Shown here one piece after another: positions 30,600 through 42,067 of a DNA stretch of 64,000 nucleotides; the first letter of the stretch is position 1, and each line of letters begins with the position of its first letter. The notes beneath the pieces were generated by a model. It had not been told where the DNA came from. It worked only from the letters and a program-made list of their open reading frames with translations, and did no database searches. The translations under genes were made by a program, and so were the position numbers. Source of the DNA: Diplonema papillatum (lineage: Eukaryota; Euglenozoa; Diplonemea; Diplonemida; Diplonemidae); the NCBI GenBank assembly GCA_030068145.1, contig JAPJBO010000044.1:186001-250000 (forward strand), read 5' to 3'.

Positions 30600-30880
30600 T
30601 TGATTAAACACACAGCACTCAGCCAATCCTGATTAGCCGATGCAACGTGTCTATTATCGAGCCTTCTTCTGGGGCTAAAGATGCTGATAGCACGATCATC
30701 GAATATCGAACAAAGAGAAGCATATTCGTCTGAAAAAAGGATGTAGCCAGGCAGTGCAGCAGGGGACGAGGAAGTTCGGACTGACTTGTGGAAGCAGGTT
30801 GTCGAGTGCATAGGGGCTCGGGTACCCGTTTTCCCGTATTAGCAACCTTTGCAATTTAGCGCAGCTAATACTCGAGCCTT
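30600..30880. other. Intergenic, nothing recognised
   Basis: No supported coding segment or repeat. Confidence 0.4.
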
Positions 30881-31010
30881 TTGGCATTCCCTGCGGGGCA
30901 GTTCCAGGCGATAGGGCAAGCGCTTGGCAGACACCCTGTCCTCGAAGATGTCAAGTTTCTGTTTGTGGGTTCGATCTCCCTGGCGACAACAAGGCGGTTG
31001 AAAACGGAGG
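30881..31010 (+). pseudogene. Relic of a leucine-rich-repeat exon
   Basis: The translation AGQFQAIGQALGRHPVLEDV continues KFLFVGSISL, matching the ribonuclease-inhibitor type LRR pattern and resembling GLAQALIGHPSVVTLNIAS in the LRR gene at 34038. It is short, lacks clear borders and passes into RepH, so it is probably a fragment. Confidence 0.45.
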
Positions 31011-31039
31011 CTAATCTCACCTTTAGGCACTGCAATGTC

Positions 31040-31345
31040 ACGCATGCCATTGTCAGACGCTACCGTCTGGCATTGCGCAATTCGTGCCATAGTCGTTGGG
31101 GGTATTGACAAGGGGGTTCAGTGGACACTCATCTGTTGGCTCCTCGTTACTGCCCACGTAGGTTCCGGGAGGTCTGCTTGGCTGCACGTGGCTTGTGGTG
31201 TTGCTTCGTTCTTGAACTTTTTCTTCGGCTTCATGCGGTTCATCGTCCCGGCCTGCCCCTGGTACACGACTCGTCTCGTCTCCGTAGCTCGTCTATCCTG
31301 CTTGGGTAGTGCGTCTGCGGGAGGAACCTGCCGTTATTGTGGCTG
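31040..31345 (+). repeat. RepH, copy 1 (diverged)
   Basis: Shares GCGTCAGACGCTA-like ends, TCGTTGGGGGTATTGACAAG, GGGAGGTCTGCTTGGCTGC and GTGTTGCTTCGTTC with 48515-48885, at roughly 70-75 percent by eye. Confidence 0.7.
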
Positions 31346-32191
31346 ACACACTTGTCCCTGCGGCCTTCATTGCTGTCTGCTCTCGTGCGGCCACTGTGGG
31401 GCATGATTCCGCCTCGGATCCTCGGTTGTGCTCCTTAGCTGGATCGCTAGCTCGATAAGAAGAGCTGGTGTGTGGGCACAAGCGAATGTGGTTGCGGTTG
31501 CGGGCCGGCCGGCGTGACTGCGAGCAGACAGGCTGCATGCGCGTGGGCCCAATCGCGCCATTCACGCGGTACTCCAAAGGCCTAATCGGGCCGGGCCGGC
31601 ACATACAGATTGCGACCGGGGCCAGCGTCGCACCTCGGTCTCGTCCCTTACAGCCGGAGCACGTGGCTCTCCCCAAGCCTCTGGGAAGGTGGCGGAGCTG
31701 GGAAGACGCGAGAGAAAACCAAAGTAGCGGCGGCCGACCTCTGTCTGCAAGCACGTCTCTGGCAGGGCAGTCGGCACCAAACGGAGCACAGTACCTCTTC
31801 CAAAGCAGTCGGCTGAAGCGGAGCACAGTCAATGGGCATTCAGAGAGTGCAAAGCATGTCTCTTGTAGGGCAGTGGGCAGCGGGCTTTGAGGGAAAGGTC
31901 AGCGCGGTAGCGATGACCAGGAGAACACATACAGATGGGTGGGGAGAGGCCCTGGGACCAAGGCGTGACTACCCCCGTCCCTGTCCCTCCCAGGGCGCCA
32001 CCCCGAATCTAGCCTGGCTCCACCACGGTGAAGGCCCACACCTGCAGTTTCCGTCCCTCGTATGCTTGTGCTTGGCACTTCTTGGGCCGGACAGTGGTCA
32101 ACATGGTCGCTCATGGGCCAGCCAGGGGTCCACCAGTGGTCGAACCCAAAATACTAGTGTCAATTTCGATCACACTCTACAACACTCTACT
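31346..32191. other. Intergenic, no gene supported
   Basis: Several overlapping open frames on both strands, none with borders or family features. A GGCAGTCGG/GGCAGTGGG motif recurs at 31768, 31805 and 31869, suggesting an old local repeat. Confidence 0.4.
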
Positions 32192-32378
32192 ACACGTGTT
32201 GTTATCTCACTCAGGACTTTGACCTGTTGTGTTCGTGTGATTTGTCGTGTAGGGGTAAACCCGCATGACCTCACGTCCGTTCAACACGTGGTTCGGTAGT
32301 TACAGCACTTGGGGATCCCTTCGGTTCTCTGTCGGGCAGCATCGTCGAGCATTTCCTTTCAAGCTGGCGCTTATGTAA
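32192..32378 (-). repeat. RepC copy, inverted
   Basis: GTTATCTCACTCAGGACTTT ... CGTGTAGGGGTAAACCCGC ... ATCGTCGAGCATTTCCTTTC ... TATGTAA. It lies about 100 bp upstream of the LRR gene start. Confidence 0.88.
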
Positions 32379-32478
32379 AACGAAAACTGGGATTGTGTCA
32401 GAAGCCACGGCAACCAGAGAGCGGGGGAGGGAAGGGGAGGAGCGGTGGAACGGGTGAGGAAAGGTCCTGCGAAGGACG

Positions 32479-32801
32479 ATGACGTCGACGTGGTCTGTCG
32501 TGTATGCCGGAGCTTGCTCGGAAAACGGCCTCATTCCGAGGCGGGAACTGAAGGACAAGAGCGACGATGACGTGCAGAGGATACAACTGAACGGAAACTG
32601 CGCCGAACGCTTCAGCCGCAGGGTGAACGATTTGGAAGCAGCCGCGCTGGCGCAGGCAGTCGTGCAGAGCAACGTCGTGGAAGAGCTCGACTTGTCTTAC
32701 AACGAGATCACTGACGAGGGAGCCCGTCTGCTCGCGGACATGCTGATGACATGCACGTCTTTGAAGTACCTCAACTTGGCTTACAACTCCATCGAGCACA
32801 A
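32479..32801 (+). CDS. Leucine-rich-repeat protein, exon 1
   Basis: ATG at 32479 (MTSTWSVVYAGACSENGLIP). The exon carries the first LRR units, VVEELDLSYNEITDEGARLL and SLKYLNLAYNSIEHK, of the ribonuclease-inhibitor class (LxxLxLxxNxIxxxG). LRRs form a curved protein-binding solenoid. The donor AA|GTATGT leaves phase 2 and joins the exon at 34038, restoring a Lys codon and continuing the LRR register. No signal peptide was seen, so a cytosolic or flagellar/cytoskeletal adaptor is plausible inference. Confidence 0.85.
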
Positions 32802-33513
32802 GTATGTGTGCCTACAGGCTCCCACCCCCCGCACGCATTGTGCTTCGGCGACATGTTGCTACCAAGTGGAATCCAAGCATTTTCATGGCGGCCAAAGCCT
32901 TCTGTGCAGTGTCGTCTAAAAGCCGAAGCCACCACAAAAAGAGTCGTTCTGATTCCGTGTTCCTTTTTCGAAGCATGCAAGTCCTCCTCCTCCGGCTGGA
33001 AATATCTGACGAGGCCCCTTGAGCTTGTGTTGCGAACACTGGACTTTGGGACTTGCAACACTTTACCGCGACCGAAGTCGCGAACCGGGTTCAGCTTGCA
33101 CTGCAAAAGCAGCATAATTGTGTCTTGCACACGAGCGCGGAAATCCGCCACCCACCCTTCGGTTAGATATGGCAAGAACACGATTGCAGAATTCTACTTC
33201 GGTACCTTGCACTTGTCACTTTGAACCAGAAAGAGGAGCAGTGGCATTACTGATGGGGTAAACCCCGCAGAGGCCTTAGAGAGTGAGAGAAGATGGCTAC
33301 TGCGAGGTCACCACCTAACGCAAATTGATTTGGGCAAACAACCCAAGTACCCTGTACGTTTAGGTGCCTCAAGGATTCCCTCGACGAATCGGGAAAGCTT
33401 ACTGCAAACGGATAGTGACACAAAGGCGAACGAATCATGCGAGAACCTAACCTGAAGGACCGACTCCCCCTTCCCTTTCGTGAGACAGAGCGAAACGATA
33501 AGCACACCCTCTT
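32802..33513. other. LRR gene intron, 5' part
   Basis: No exon with matching phase. Near 33478-33517 a short piece resembles RepJ (TCGTGAGACAGAGCGAAACG). Confidence 0.4.
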
Positions 33514-33703
33514 TTTTTGTAGAAGCACCTGCTTTGTAGGAAATACTGGGGAGACTGCCAGTTGCGAAATCTCAAAGGCATAGTGTGGTACCATCGGCAT
33601 GCCGATGACTCCCCACTATCGCAACAATATAACAAGATCAAAGGAGGTATATGTGCTGTAGCCCACACGAAACGCAGGTAAATCTGGGTTTAGTGGCGGG
33701 CGA
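33514..33703 (+). repeat. RepB copy in the LRR intron, right end missing
   Basis: Carries the CATCGGCATGCCGATGACTC insert subfamily mark and breaks off after TTTAGTGGCGGGCG. Confidence 0.85.
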
Positions 33704-33848
33704 CAAAGGAGAAGCGTACAGCGAGTAGCCGGAAGACTACAGAGACCGGAATCTGACATCAGAGACCAGAATCTGGATAGGCTGTTGCCATAGCGTCATG
33801 ACTTTTGGAGGACAGAAGCGTCATGCCTCTGCTCGGATCACTTTCTTG

Positions 33849-33953
33849 TGATAACAATGCATTGTTGGTACTACGAATTAGTAGTTGGCAGCGTTACTAC
33901 AAGAAACTTGCCAAAGCAGGTCGCTTAGTGCGCAAAAACAAAACAGCGCTGCC
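33849..33953 (+). repeat. RepE copy in the LRR intron
   Basis: AACAATGCATTGTTGGTACT ... CAAGAAACTTGCCAAAGCAG ... GTGCGCAAAAACAAAACAGC. Confidence 0.82.
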
Positions 33954-34037
33954 ATTCACTCATGGGTTTGGCTTTTGCGCAGTGTCCTGTTTTTAGTAAA
34001 GAGCTGCGACTCAACTACTCCCACCACACCCTCGCAG

Positions 34038-34887
34038 AGGCTGGAGATCGATCGCGAATTGTCTGGTGAAGAACCAGAGCCTCCTTTCCCTGAACATCGC
34101 GGGCAACTGCATCGGAGGCGCGTCAGATCCCGAGCACCCGGAGCTGCGGGAAATCGGCGGGAAGACGATCGGGACCGTGCTGCGCGAGAACCACACGCTG
34201 CAAGAGCTGAACTTCGCGTCCTGCGGCCTCGGCGTGGCGGCCGTGGTGGGGCTCGCCCAGGCTTTGATCGGTCACCCGTCCGTGGTAACCCTCAACATCG
34301 CGTCGCTGCTGGTGAACAACCTGCAAGACCGGCTCTCAGTCGCGCAGCACCTCAGCGAAATGCTCCGGAAGAACGGCACGCTCGTCCAGCTGAATCTCAA
34401 CCGGTGTTTGATATCCGACGAGCTGCTTTCGATCATGCTGCCGGCGTTCGTCTTTAACGAAGGGCTGACCTCCATCCTCCTAAGCGCGAACAAGCTCAGC
34501 CAGGACGGGGCGGGAGAGCTCGCGAAACTGCTCCTGCGCAGGCACGACCTAAGCGTCGTCGACATCTCGTCGAACAACATCTCCTCCGCCGGGGCCGCGG
34601 CCATCGCCGCGACGTTGAAGACGAACCACGGTATATGCTCGCTCAACCTTTCGTACTGCGGCGTCGGCGAAGACGGCCTCGTGGCCGTGATGGAGGGCCT
34701 GCGGCAGAACACGTCGATCTCGACGCTGCTGCTCTGGGGCAACCACTGGACGCCCAAGGCTTGCCAGTTCTTCTACGCGCACCGCGCCCGCCTGAGCGAG
34801 CTTCTGTTCTTCGACTGCGAATTCCAAGTCGTCGATGGGTTCCCAAATGTCGTCCTGCACGAAGAAGGCGGTATCCGCAGTGCGTGA
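34038..34887 (+). CDS. Leucine-rich-repeat protein, exon 2
   Basis: CCCTCGCAG precedes. With one leading base the frame reads GWRSIANCLVKNQSLLSLNI and continues through at least seven LRR units, such as HTLQELNFASCGLGVAAVVG, HDLSVVDISSNNISSAGAAA and GICSLNLSYCGVGEDGLVAV. The C-terminal cap is CEFQVVDGFPNVVLHEEGG and the frame stops at TGA 34885. The two downstream partial copies continue instead RSVNLE after the equivalent point, so a one-base change near 34880 may have shortened this protein slightly. The total is about 390 residues, normal for an LRR adaptor. Confidence 0.87.
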
Positions 34888-34924
34888 ACTTGGAACGCTG
34901 AATTGTAGCTTAGCCTTCACCCGC

Positions 34925-35085
34925 CTGAGCGCGAACTCAGAGTTCTTCAGTCGGCTTGCCAGTTTGTCTCACACCAGCTTCCGTTCTTCAACTGCGAGTT
35001 TCAAATCATCGACTGGTTCCCAAATGTCGTCCTGCACGACGAAGGCGACGTTCGCAGCGTGAACTTGGAGTGGTGAGTCGCGGCT
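34925..35085 (+). pseudogene. Degenerate copy 2 of the LRR gene 3' end
   Basis: Repeats FFNCEFQIIDWFPNVVLHDE-GDVRSVNLEW against FFDCEFQVVDGFPNVVLHEE in the gene. Upstream, GAGTTCTTCAGTCGGCTTGC links it to the third copy. Confidence 0.8.
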
Positions 35086-35114
35086 GTTGTTGCCGTCTTA
35101 GCCTTCGCCTTCTT

Positions 35115-35300
35115 GGCAGCGTGAGTTCAGAGTTCTTCAGTAGGCTTACCAGTTTGTCTGCCGCCACTTCGACTGCAAGTTTTGAAGTCGTCGAGCTGGT
35201 TGGTTTCCAAGTGTCGTCCAGCACGAAGGAAGCAGCGTGCGTGGTGAGGACGGCTTCGGGAAGCTTCGGGAAAGGTATGCTGGAAAAGCTGAACATGAAC
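35115..35300 (+). pseudogene. Degenerate copy 3 of the LRR gene 3' end
   Basis: GAGTTCTTCAGTAGGCTTAC and CACTTCGACTGCAAGTTTTG match copy 2, with more indels and in-frame stops. Confidence 0.7.
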
Positions 35301-36291
35301 CGGTGCTCGATGTATCGGAGACGAACAGCGCTCGCGGTCATGCCTTTCGCATCCACCTGATGTGTGCTACAGTGCCGCATTCTGGAGGGAACGGCGCACG
35401 TGTGCGCCACCATAGCACATGTGCACGCATGGTCCACTTCGTGCACATGTTCTGGCCCCCACAATGGCCCTAGAAGTGTCCGTATCGGTATCAATAGCAA
35501 CGTCCGGCTGTCGTCCAGTTGAGTCGGTCGAATACACACTGTTAAAAACACGAAAACGTGGAATGAACCGCGGAGGTGGTTCTCTGTCGTCGGGCTACCT
35601 TTATGGTACCGGGAAAGCCGTGTTCGGCGAAACTGAAGCGTCACGGGTGTCAAGTGGCTACCGATTGCCGTACCTGATAGGCCGTGGTGCAACGTGGTAC
35701 GCCATGTTAGACAGTGGCAGGCACTGAGGTGTGGACCGGCTTGGCTTTGCATCACTCTGGGCACGCTGATTTGTTCACAGTAGCACATCGACCAGTATGC
35801 GTACGGAAGAAAACGCAACCACGCCTGCTATTTGGAGCTACACGGGCTCACCTTGCTTCTCTCCTGAGTGCCTCCCCTCCCCATCTGTGCATAACCCGGC
35901 GGACGAGGCGACCAGCCAAGGCATATGAGCCTTCTGTTGTTGTTCCTTTTCCCCTTCAAACGTACGTATTCTCGGCGTACCCCAAATCAAGCTATACCGA
36001 TTGCGGAAAGCGGCTTCTCACGGAGAGAGGCCCGGGTAGAGCATCTTCTGGCACCGGAACTCGGTGCGATAGCTTCGGTACACCGTGAATCGAATAAGCA
36101 GGGCTAACCCCAAAACACCGCAACAATTCATGTTACAGGCGAACAAGAAGACTTCCTCTTCTTCGTTAGTAATGTGGCACGCACTACTCCCTAGAGAGAA
36201 AGTGTCCATCGTAGCGTGTCGTCATCCTGTGAGTCCTCTGAGTGGTGCCCAACTTTGATCCACCCGAAAAGGCTGAGAGGGTGCATGACAG
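35301..36291. other. Intergenic, no gene supported
   Basis: Open frames exist on both strands, including a long minus-strand one (35006-35818) that crosses the LRR relics. None has family features or splice support. A plus-strand frame at 35464-35727 (MALEVSVSVSIATSG) is the least unlikely. Confidence 0.4.
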
Positions 36292-37430
36292 CTCTGTATA
36301 TACCCCCAGGCAGTTGATTGTACTGACTTGGTGCTTTATCAGAGCCAGATTTCGAAGTCCAGTGTCTCCCTGTCCTATCACGAGTCACTAGAGGATAGAT
36401 TGTATGGCTGTCGTATCACGATTCGCAGTCAGCTCTGTATATACCCCCAGGCAGTTGATTGTACTGACTTGGTGCTTTATCAGAGCCAGATTTCGAAGTC
36501 CAGTGTCTCCCTGTCCTATCACGAGTCACTAGAGGATAGATTGTATGGCTGTCGTATCACGATTCGCAGTCAGCTCTGTATATACCCCCAGGCAGTTGAT
36601 AGTACTGATTTGGTGCTTTATCAGAGCCAGATTTCGTAGTCCAGTGCCTCGCTGTCCTGGTGCTTTATCAAAGCCAGATTTCGTAGTTCAGGGGTTCGGT
36701 TTCGTATCACGAGTCACTAGAGGATCGATTGTATGGCTGTCGTATCACGATTCGCAGTCAGCTCATACGCAAGCAGTTGATTGTACTGACTTGCTTTACC
36801 AGAGCCAGATTTCGTAGTCCAGTGTCTCGCTGTCCTGGTGCTTTATCAGAGCCAGATTTCGTAGTTCAGGGTTTCGCTGTCGTATCACGAGTCACTAGAG
36901 GATAGATTGTATGGCTGTCGTATCACGATTCGCAGTCAGCTCTGTATATACCCCCTGGCAGTTGATAGTACTGACTTGGTGCTTTATCAGAGCCAGATTT
37001 CGTAGTCCAGTGTCTCGCTGTCCTGGTGCTTTATCAGAGCCAGATTTCGTAGTTCAGGGTTTCGCTGTCGTATCACGAGTCACTAGAGGATAGATTGTAT
37101 GGCTGTCGTATCACGATTCGCAGTCAGCTCTGTATATACCCCCTGGCAGTTGATAGTACTGACTTGGTGCTTTATCAGAGCCAGATTTCGTAGTCCAGTG
37201 TCTCGCTGTCCTGGTGCTTTATCAGAGCCAGATTTCGTAGTTCAGGGTTTCGCTGTCGTATCACGAGTCACTAGAGGATAGATTGTATGGCTGTCGTATC
37301 ACGATTCGCAGTCAGCTCTGTATATACCCCCAGGCAGTTGATAGTACTGACTTGGTGCTTTATCAGAGCCAGATTAGTGTCTCGCTGTCCTGGTGCTTTA
37401 TCAGAGCCAGATTTCGTAGTCCAGGCCACC
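36292..37430 (+). repeat. Satellite with 141-bp units passing into 188-bp higher-order units
   Basis: CTCTGTATATACCCCC recurs at 36292, 36433 and 36574 (period 141), then at 36940, 37128 and 37316 (period 188). The longer unit contains a second, partly duplicated GGTGCTTTATCAGAGCCAG segment. The array ends 110 bp before the start codon of the coiled-coil gene. Confidence 0.95.
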
Positions 37431-37540
37431 CCTCAGAAGAAAGCTGTGGATCGTAGTAAAGAAAGTAACACTCAGGGAAAAGGCACCCGGCGTTGGCCGG
37501 GGCGGGAGAAGGGGAAAGGGGCGGACAAAGTGTGGACAAG

Positions 37541-40500
37541 ATGTACGGCGGCGTCGGCAGGGGAGCCAGCGTGACGTCGCGGATGAACGAGATCCTGCGG
37601 CAGAGCCAGGAGCTGCGGGAGCGGTCGAGGGAGATGATGCCGCTGAGCGCAACCATCGCGAGCCTCGCGGCGGGCGCCGGCCGCAGCAGCCCGACGAGGG
37701 GCAATGTGTCGCAAACCATCGACCGGCAGCTCATAGCCGGCGAGACGAACCCGGACATGAGCCCCCTCCGCCGCGGCATCACCCTCCCACCACCCATCCA
37801 AACAGACCTCGGCCACTCCGACGTGATGGCTGCCAGCAACCGAGCAGCGTCACCCCCACGATACGACCCAGCAGCGCGCTTTCCCTCACGGTATAGAACG
37901 ACAGACCGAATGGACGACAGAGCCGGGAGCCCCGTGCGGTCTCGGCAGGTGCCATCGCCGAGGACAAGCCCGCAGGTCAGCCCCCGATACAGCCCCCACA
38001 ACAGCCCCAAGCCGACTCGACGGTCGTGGAACCACCTGCACCAGCGGGAGGGCAGCAGCAAAGCGGGAGCGGAGCTCGCGGAGGTGGCGCTGCAGGACAT
38101 GGTGCGGTTCCACAAGCGGACCATCCAGAGCTACGAGGACAAAATCGTGTCGCTCGAGGCCGAGCTGCACGCGGCGCGAGCCGACATCAAGGACTGCGAA
38201 GCCAACCACCGCGACCTCCTCGCCCAGGTCAAGAGCGTCGCCCAGCACCTCTCCCACAACCAGCCGCAGCAAGCCGCCCTCCTCATGACGAGCGGCATGG
38301 GGTACGACGGAGACCGAGACCAGCTTCTTGAAGAACTCCGTGAGAGCCTCGAAACGAAAGACCGGTACATCGCCGGGCTGATGGAGGAACTCGACGCCCA
38401 CAAGGGCCTGCGGCCCTTCAGAGCGCTGGAGGAGAAGGGTGGGTTGGTCGAAGGCCTGGAGGAGGTCGTGCAGGCGCAGAAGAGGCAGATCGAGGAGCTG
38501 GAGCACCTGCTCCAGCAGAAGTCGCGTCCCTCCGGGCTCGCAGGGCTGTCGCCGGCGCCGGGTGGCGACGTGGAAAGCTACCGGGCGATGCTTGCGCTGC
38601 AGGAACGCGAGCACCGGGCCCAGCTCGCCGCCGCGACGACAGCGCACATGGAGGATAAACTCGCCTGGACCCGGACCAGGGACCAGGCGCAGCCCGCGCA
38701 GCCGCACTCGGACGCCGCCAAGTCCTCCACCCCGACCGAGTTCCCGGCGACGGACCTCGCAACCAAGCTCCAATACGAGCTGCGCAGCGCGCAAGCCCGG
38801 CTGTACGACCGAGACGTCGAGCTCGAAGTCCATCGAAAACTGCACGCGGAGGCCGTCGCCGAGAAGGACGCGGCCATCAAACAGCTCGACGCCACCCTTG
38901 AAATCCAGTCCGACGAAATCCGGTCCCTCCGCCTCACGCGGGACGACCGGTTGACCGAGCGCGAGCGGCAGTTGAAGGAGCTCAACGGCGCGCTGCAGAG
39001 CCGCGTCCGCGACCAGGACGTCGAAATCTCGGCGCTCAAGGGCGAGCACGCCGCGCTGGCGTACGTCCGCGAGGAGAACGCCGGGATGCACCAGCAGCTG
39101 ATCCAGAAGGAAGCGCAGCACCGCCGTGTCGTCGAAAGCCTGCGCGACAAGGAGCGCGAAGTCGATCACCTGCGGGCTGAGCGACGGGATCCGGCCCACG
39201 ACGCAGACGCGGTCCGGCGCGAAAAAGACCGGGAGATCGACGAGCTGAAGAAGCACCTGAACGAGCGGATTTCCCGGGAAGACGGTTTCCGCAAAACGAT
39301 CATCGACATGGAGCGGGAGGTCGGCCGGGTGAAGCAGGACCTGCAGTCGGCGATCACCGAGACGGAGGCCGCGCACGTCGAAAAAGAGCGGAACGTAGAA
39401 GCGTTCAGGCGGGCGGCGGCCGCCGCCGAGCAGCGTGCGCGCGAAGCCGACGAGGCCGCGGCGCGGCTGCGGACGGAGCTCGCGTTCGAGAAGCAGGTGC
39501 ACCTGCAGAAGGAATCCGAGTTCTCCGCTGAGCGGCTCGCGTGGCAGCGGCAGCACGGGCAGCAGGAGCAGGACCTCCACCAGCAGCAGCAGCTCCTCGC
39601 CCTCCAGCAGCAGCAGGAGCAGCAGCGGCTGCAGCAGGATCTGGCGGTCGCGCAGCAGCAGCAGCTGGCGGCTGCCCAGCAGCGGCAGCAGGAGCAGGAG
39701 CGGCAGCTGGCGATCCAGCACGAGCAGCAGGTGGCGGTCCAGCAGCAGCGGCAGCTCGCGCTCCAGCAGCAGCAGCAGCGCCAGCAGGAGCACGAGCAGC
39801 AGCTCGCGGTCCAGCACCAGCAGCAGCTCGCGGTCCAGCAGCAGCGCCAGCTGGAGCACGAGCAGCAGCTCGCGGTCCAGCAGCAGCAGAGCCCGAAGAT
39901 ACGCCCGCAGCCTCCATCGGCCTCCCCGCAGGCGACCCCCGTGCACCGGTTTTCGGCCCCCTCTCCGCCCTCGCACCCGGCCTCTCCCCTGGGCGGCGCC
40001 GTTCCCTCGTCGCCTCCCGCCTCGCCCTTCCCCGCGTCCCACGGCGAGCTCGTCACGACAGTCACCGCGGTCCCGACCGTACCGTTCCACTCCCCCGTGA
40101 GGAGCCTGCCCTACGCCCTGATCCCAGACCCGTCGGAAGGCTGGATCGACGCAGCGGGCACCGAATCCCTCCGGAAAACAGCGGAATTCCTCACCACCGC
40201 CCAGCGGAAGTACAAAGCGCGCGTCCCAGTCCTCTGGATCGGCGACGTCGTCCACCGGTCAACCCCACGGTCCCCAAAACACCGCGGCCGCCGGGAGCGG
40301 CCGCTGCTGGTGACAGACCGGGCTTTGTACATCCTCGACGCGTCCGCGCCCCTCCAAGTGCCGGTGGTGCTCCGTTGCATCCCGCTCGACGACGTGGCCA
40401 CCGTGCACGTCGGCCCGCAGGACCTGATAGCATTCCAGGTGCCGGCGCAGTTCGATTTGTTGCTCGAGCTGTGCGGGATCGACAAGAGTGGCGACACGAA

Positions 40501-41023
40501 GCTGAAGAAGATCGCCGCTGAGATAGGGGCGCGCCCCCCCGCCGCCGTCCGGTACACCCCCGTGCCTGTCGACGATCTCCGGTTGGACGCGCCGGCCGGG
40601 TGGTTCCCAGACGCGTTGCTCCCTATCGAGCTGCTCGTGAAGGCGGCGCACTGGGACCCTGCGACCAACCTGCCGTCGGCGTCGTCCTCTGTATCCGCGC
40701 CGCCGCCGCCGCCGCCTTGGACGGAGCCGGTCTCCGTCGCCAGCAGCCAGCGCGACCCGAGCGGCATGCGGAGCACCGAGGGGTCCCCCTCCGTGCTTGC
40801 CCAGTCGCCGAAGCCGCGTGAGGACACGACCGCGCACGAACTCATCGACTTGGAGGGCCTCCCGCCGCAGCATGCGACCCCAGGGGCCTACGGCGAGCGG
40901 GGCTGGTCCGTCCCCCAGCCGCGGATCACCGTCGACGACCCGCTGCGGTCCGACGTGCCGTCGTCGCCGCGATCGGGTTCGAAGAAGGAGAAGAAGAAGA
41001 AGAAGAAGCTGCCCGACGGGTAC
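37541..41023 (+). CDS. Large coiled-coil protein with PH/TH1-like domain, exon 1
   Basis: First ATG at 37541 (MYGGVGRGASVTSRMNEILR). Residues 1-165 are Ser/Pro/Arg-rich with repeated SP sites (SPRTSPQVSPRYSPHNSPKP). From about 170 to 670 the sequence is a long heptad coiled coil. Residues 673-785 form a Gln/Leu block built from QQQRQL and HEQQLAVQQ repeats. A Pro/Ser linker follows. At 865-997 a compact domain shows RPLLVTDRALYILDAS, VVLRCIPLDDVATVHVGPQD and FDLLLELCG, which resembles the PH-like TH1 fold of myosin-I tails and similar lipid-binding modules; this is pattern resemblance only. Lys-rich KKEKKKKKK lies near the end. The donor is TAC|GTGAGC, phase 0. Probably a cytoskeletal or flagellar scaffold (inference). 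Confidence 0.9.
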
Positions 41024-41185
41024 GTGAGCGCCACCATTGCGCTGTTCCGACCGAACGTATGCAATACCCCAGCGTACGTATTGTTGACACGTGTCGACAC
41101 AAGGCCTTTCTTCCGGCAGTCTTCACCAGCTTCGGCTGACACCAATTGTGCACTTAACGTTGCTCCATCCATGATTTAGTCTTCA

Positions 41186-41277
41186 CCAAACAAAAAAGAC
41201 CCAGTTTGTAGTTGTATTGTTTTCTCCCCCTGTCTAGCCTCCTTCGAAATGAGCACACGGCAGCCCCTCGAGTATTT
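41186..41277 (+). repeat. RepB 3' half in intron 1 of the coiled-coil gene
   Basis: CAAAAAAGACCCAGTTTGTA ... CCTCGAGTATTTCC. Exon 2 begins 15 bp after its right terminus, so the element supplies part of the branch/polypyrimidine region. Confidence 0.85.
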
Positions 41278-41292
41278 CCAACGACTTCACAG

Positions 41293-41445
41293 ATGAAACC
41301 GGTGTTTGACACCATCGACTTCGACTGCTCGTTTAAACCGGCTTACTTTGCTGAGAACCTCCTCAACTACCTGTCGAGTCCCAACTCGCTAGGGCTTGAG
41401 CTCGGCGCCCGTGAGCAGTACGATTTGCACTTGGCGCCTGTCGGG
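41293..41445 (+). CDS. Coiled-coil protein, exon 2
   Basis: TTCACAG precedes and GTATGC follows; 51 codons, phase 0 at both ends. It reads MKPVFDTIDFDCSFKPAYFA then ENLLNYLSSPNSLGLELG and ends LHLAPVG. The in-phase junctions on both sides support it strongly. It may complete the preceding PH/TH1-like region or start a new domain. Confidence 0.75.
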
Positions 41446-41533
41446 GTATGCCCATTGCATTTCTGTTCTTGCCTTCGTCCCACCTGCAGTGTGTTCTCAA
41501 CAGTCATAGTTGCCGCGCCGATCTTTTTGGGAG

Positions 41534-41920
41534 AAATCTGAGCCAATTCACCAATCTCCCCAAAAACCCATGCTCGAGTACGCTCGATCTTTCGCTCGAA
41601 TACGCTCGATTACATTGGTGCTGGTTCTTCCGGAAGCAGCACAGGACGAAGTTGAACGCACGCAGCAGTCGAAGGAGACGCGAAGCACCAAGCGCGCCTG
41701 AGCGTGACGATCAAGACGAGCTGAAGAGGCGAATCCGGGGGGGGTTGCGGAATGTTCACGCATTCCCTTTCGGCAATCCTGCACGTCCGAGCAAGCTCGT
41801 CAGTGGCAGCTTTAAGGCGAGCAATTACACCTTGCCTTAGGACCGAGCTTGAAACATTGCGTAAGAGATAACCGCGACGCCGGCGATGCAGATTATCGCC
41901 ACAGGTTCTTTGTATTATAT
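41534..41920 (+). repeat. RepG-like element in intron 2
   Basis: GAGCCAATTCACCAATCTCC, then clustered GCTCGATTAC/CTCGAATACG units, and further down GATGCAGATTATCGCCACAG. It is longer than 30409-30583 and carries extra sequence between the two landmarks. Confidence 0.6.
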
Positions 41921-42067
41921 TCCAAACTACAACGCTCAATCGGGCAGGGGGTGAATTTGCTCGAGAGAGCGCGCTCGCGTGGATTGCCCGAGTTTTTAAT
42001 GTGCGACCTCCACGTTGATCCATTCTGAGACGTGCATAAGGCATACGTTGCTCTATTTCTCCCACAG

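Noticed and set aside
35006-35818. 270-codon minus-strand open frame
   Set aside because: It crosses the LRR 3' relics in antisense, has no recognisable motif, and has a composition like random translation.
37886-40255. 789-codon open frame on the minus strand
   Set aside because: It is the antisense shadow of the coiled-coil exon. The plus strand has the natural coiled coil, a proper start, splice borders and in-phase downstream exons, and high GC removes stops on both strands.
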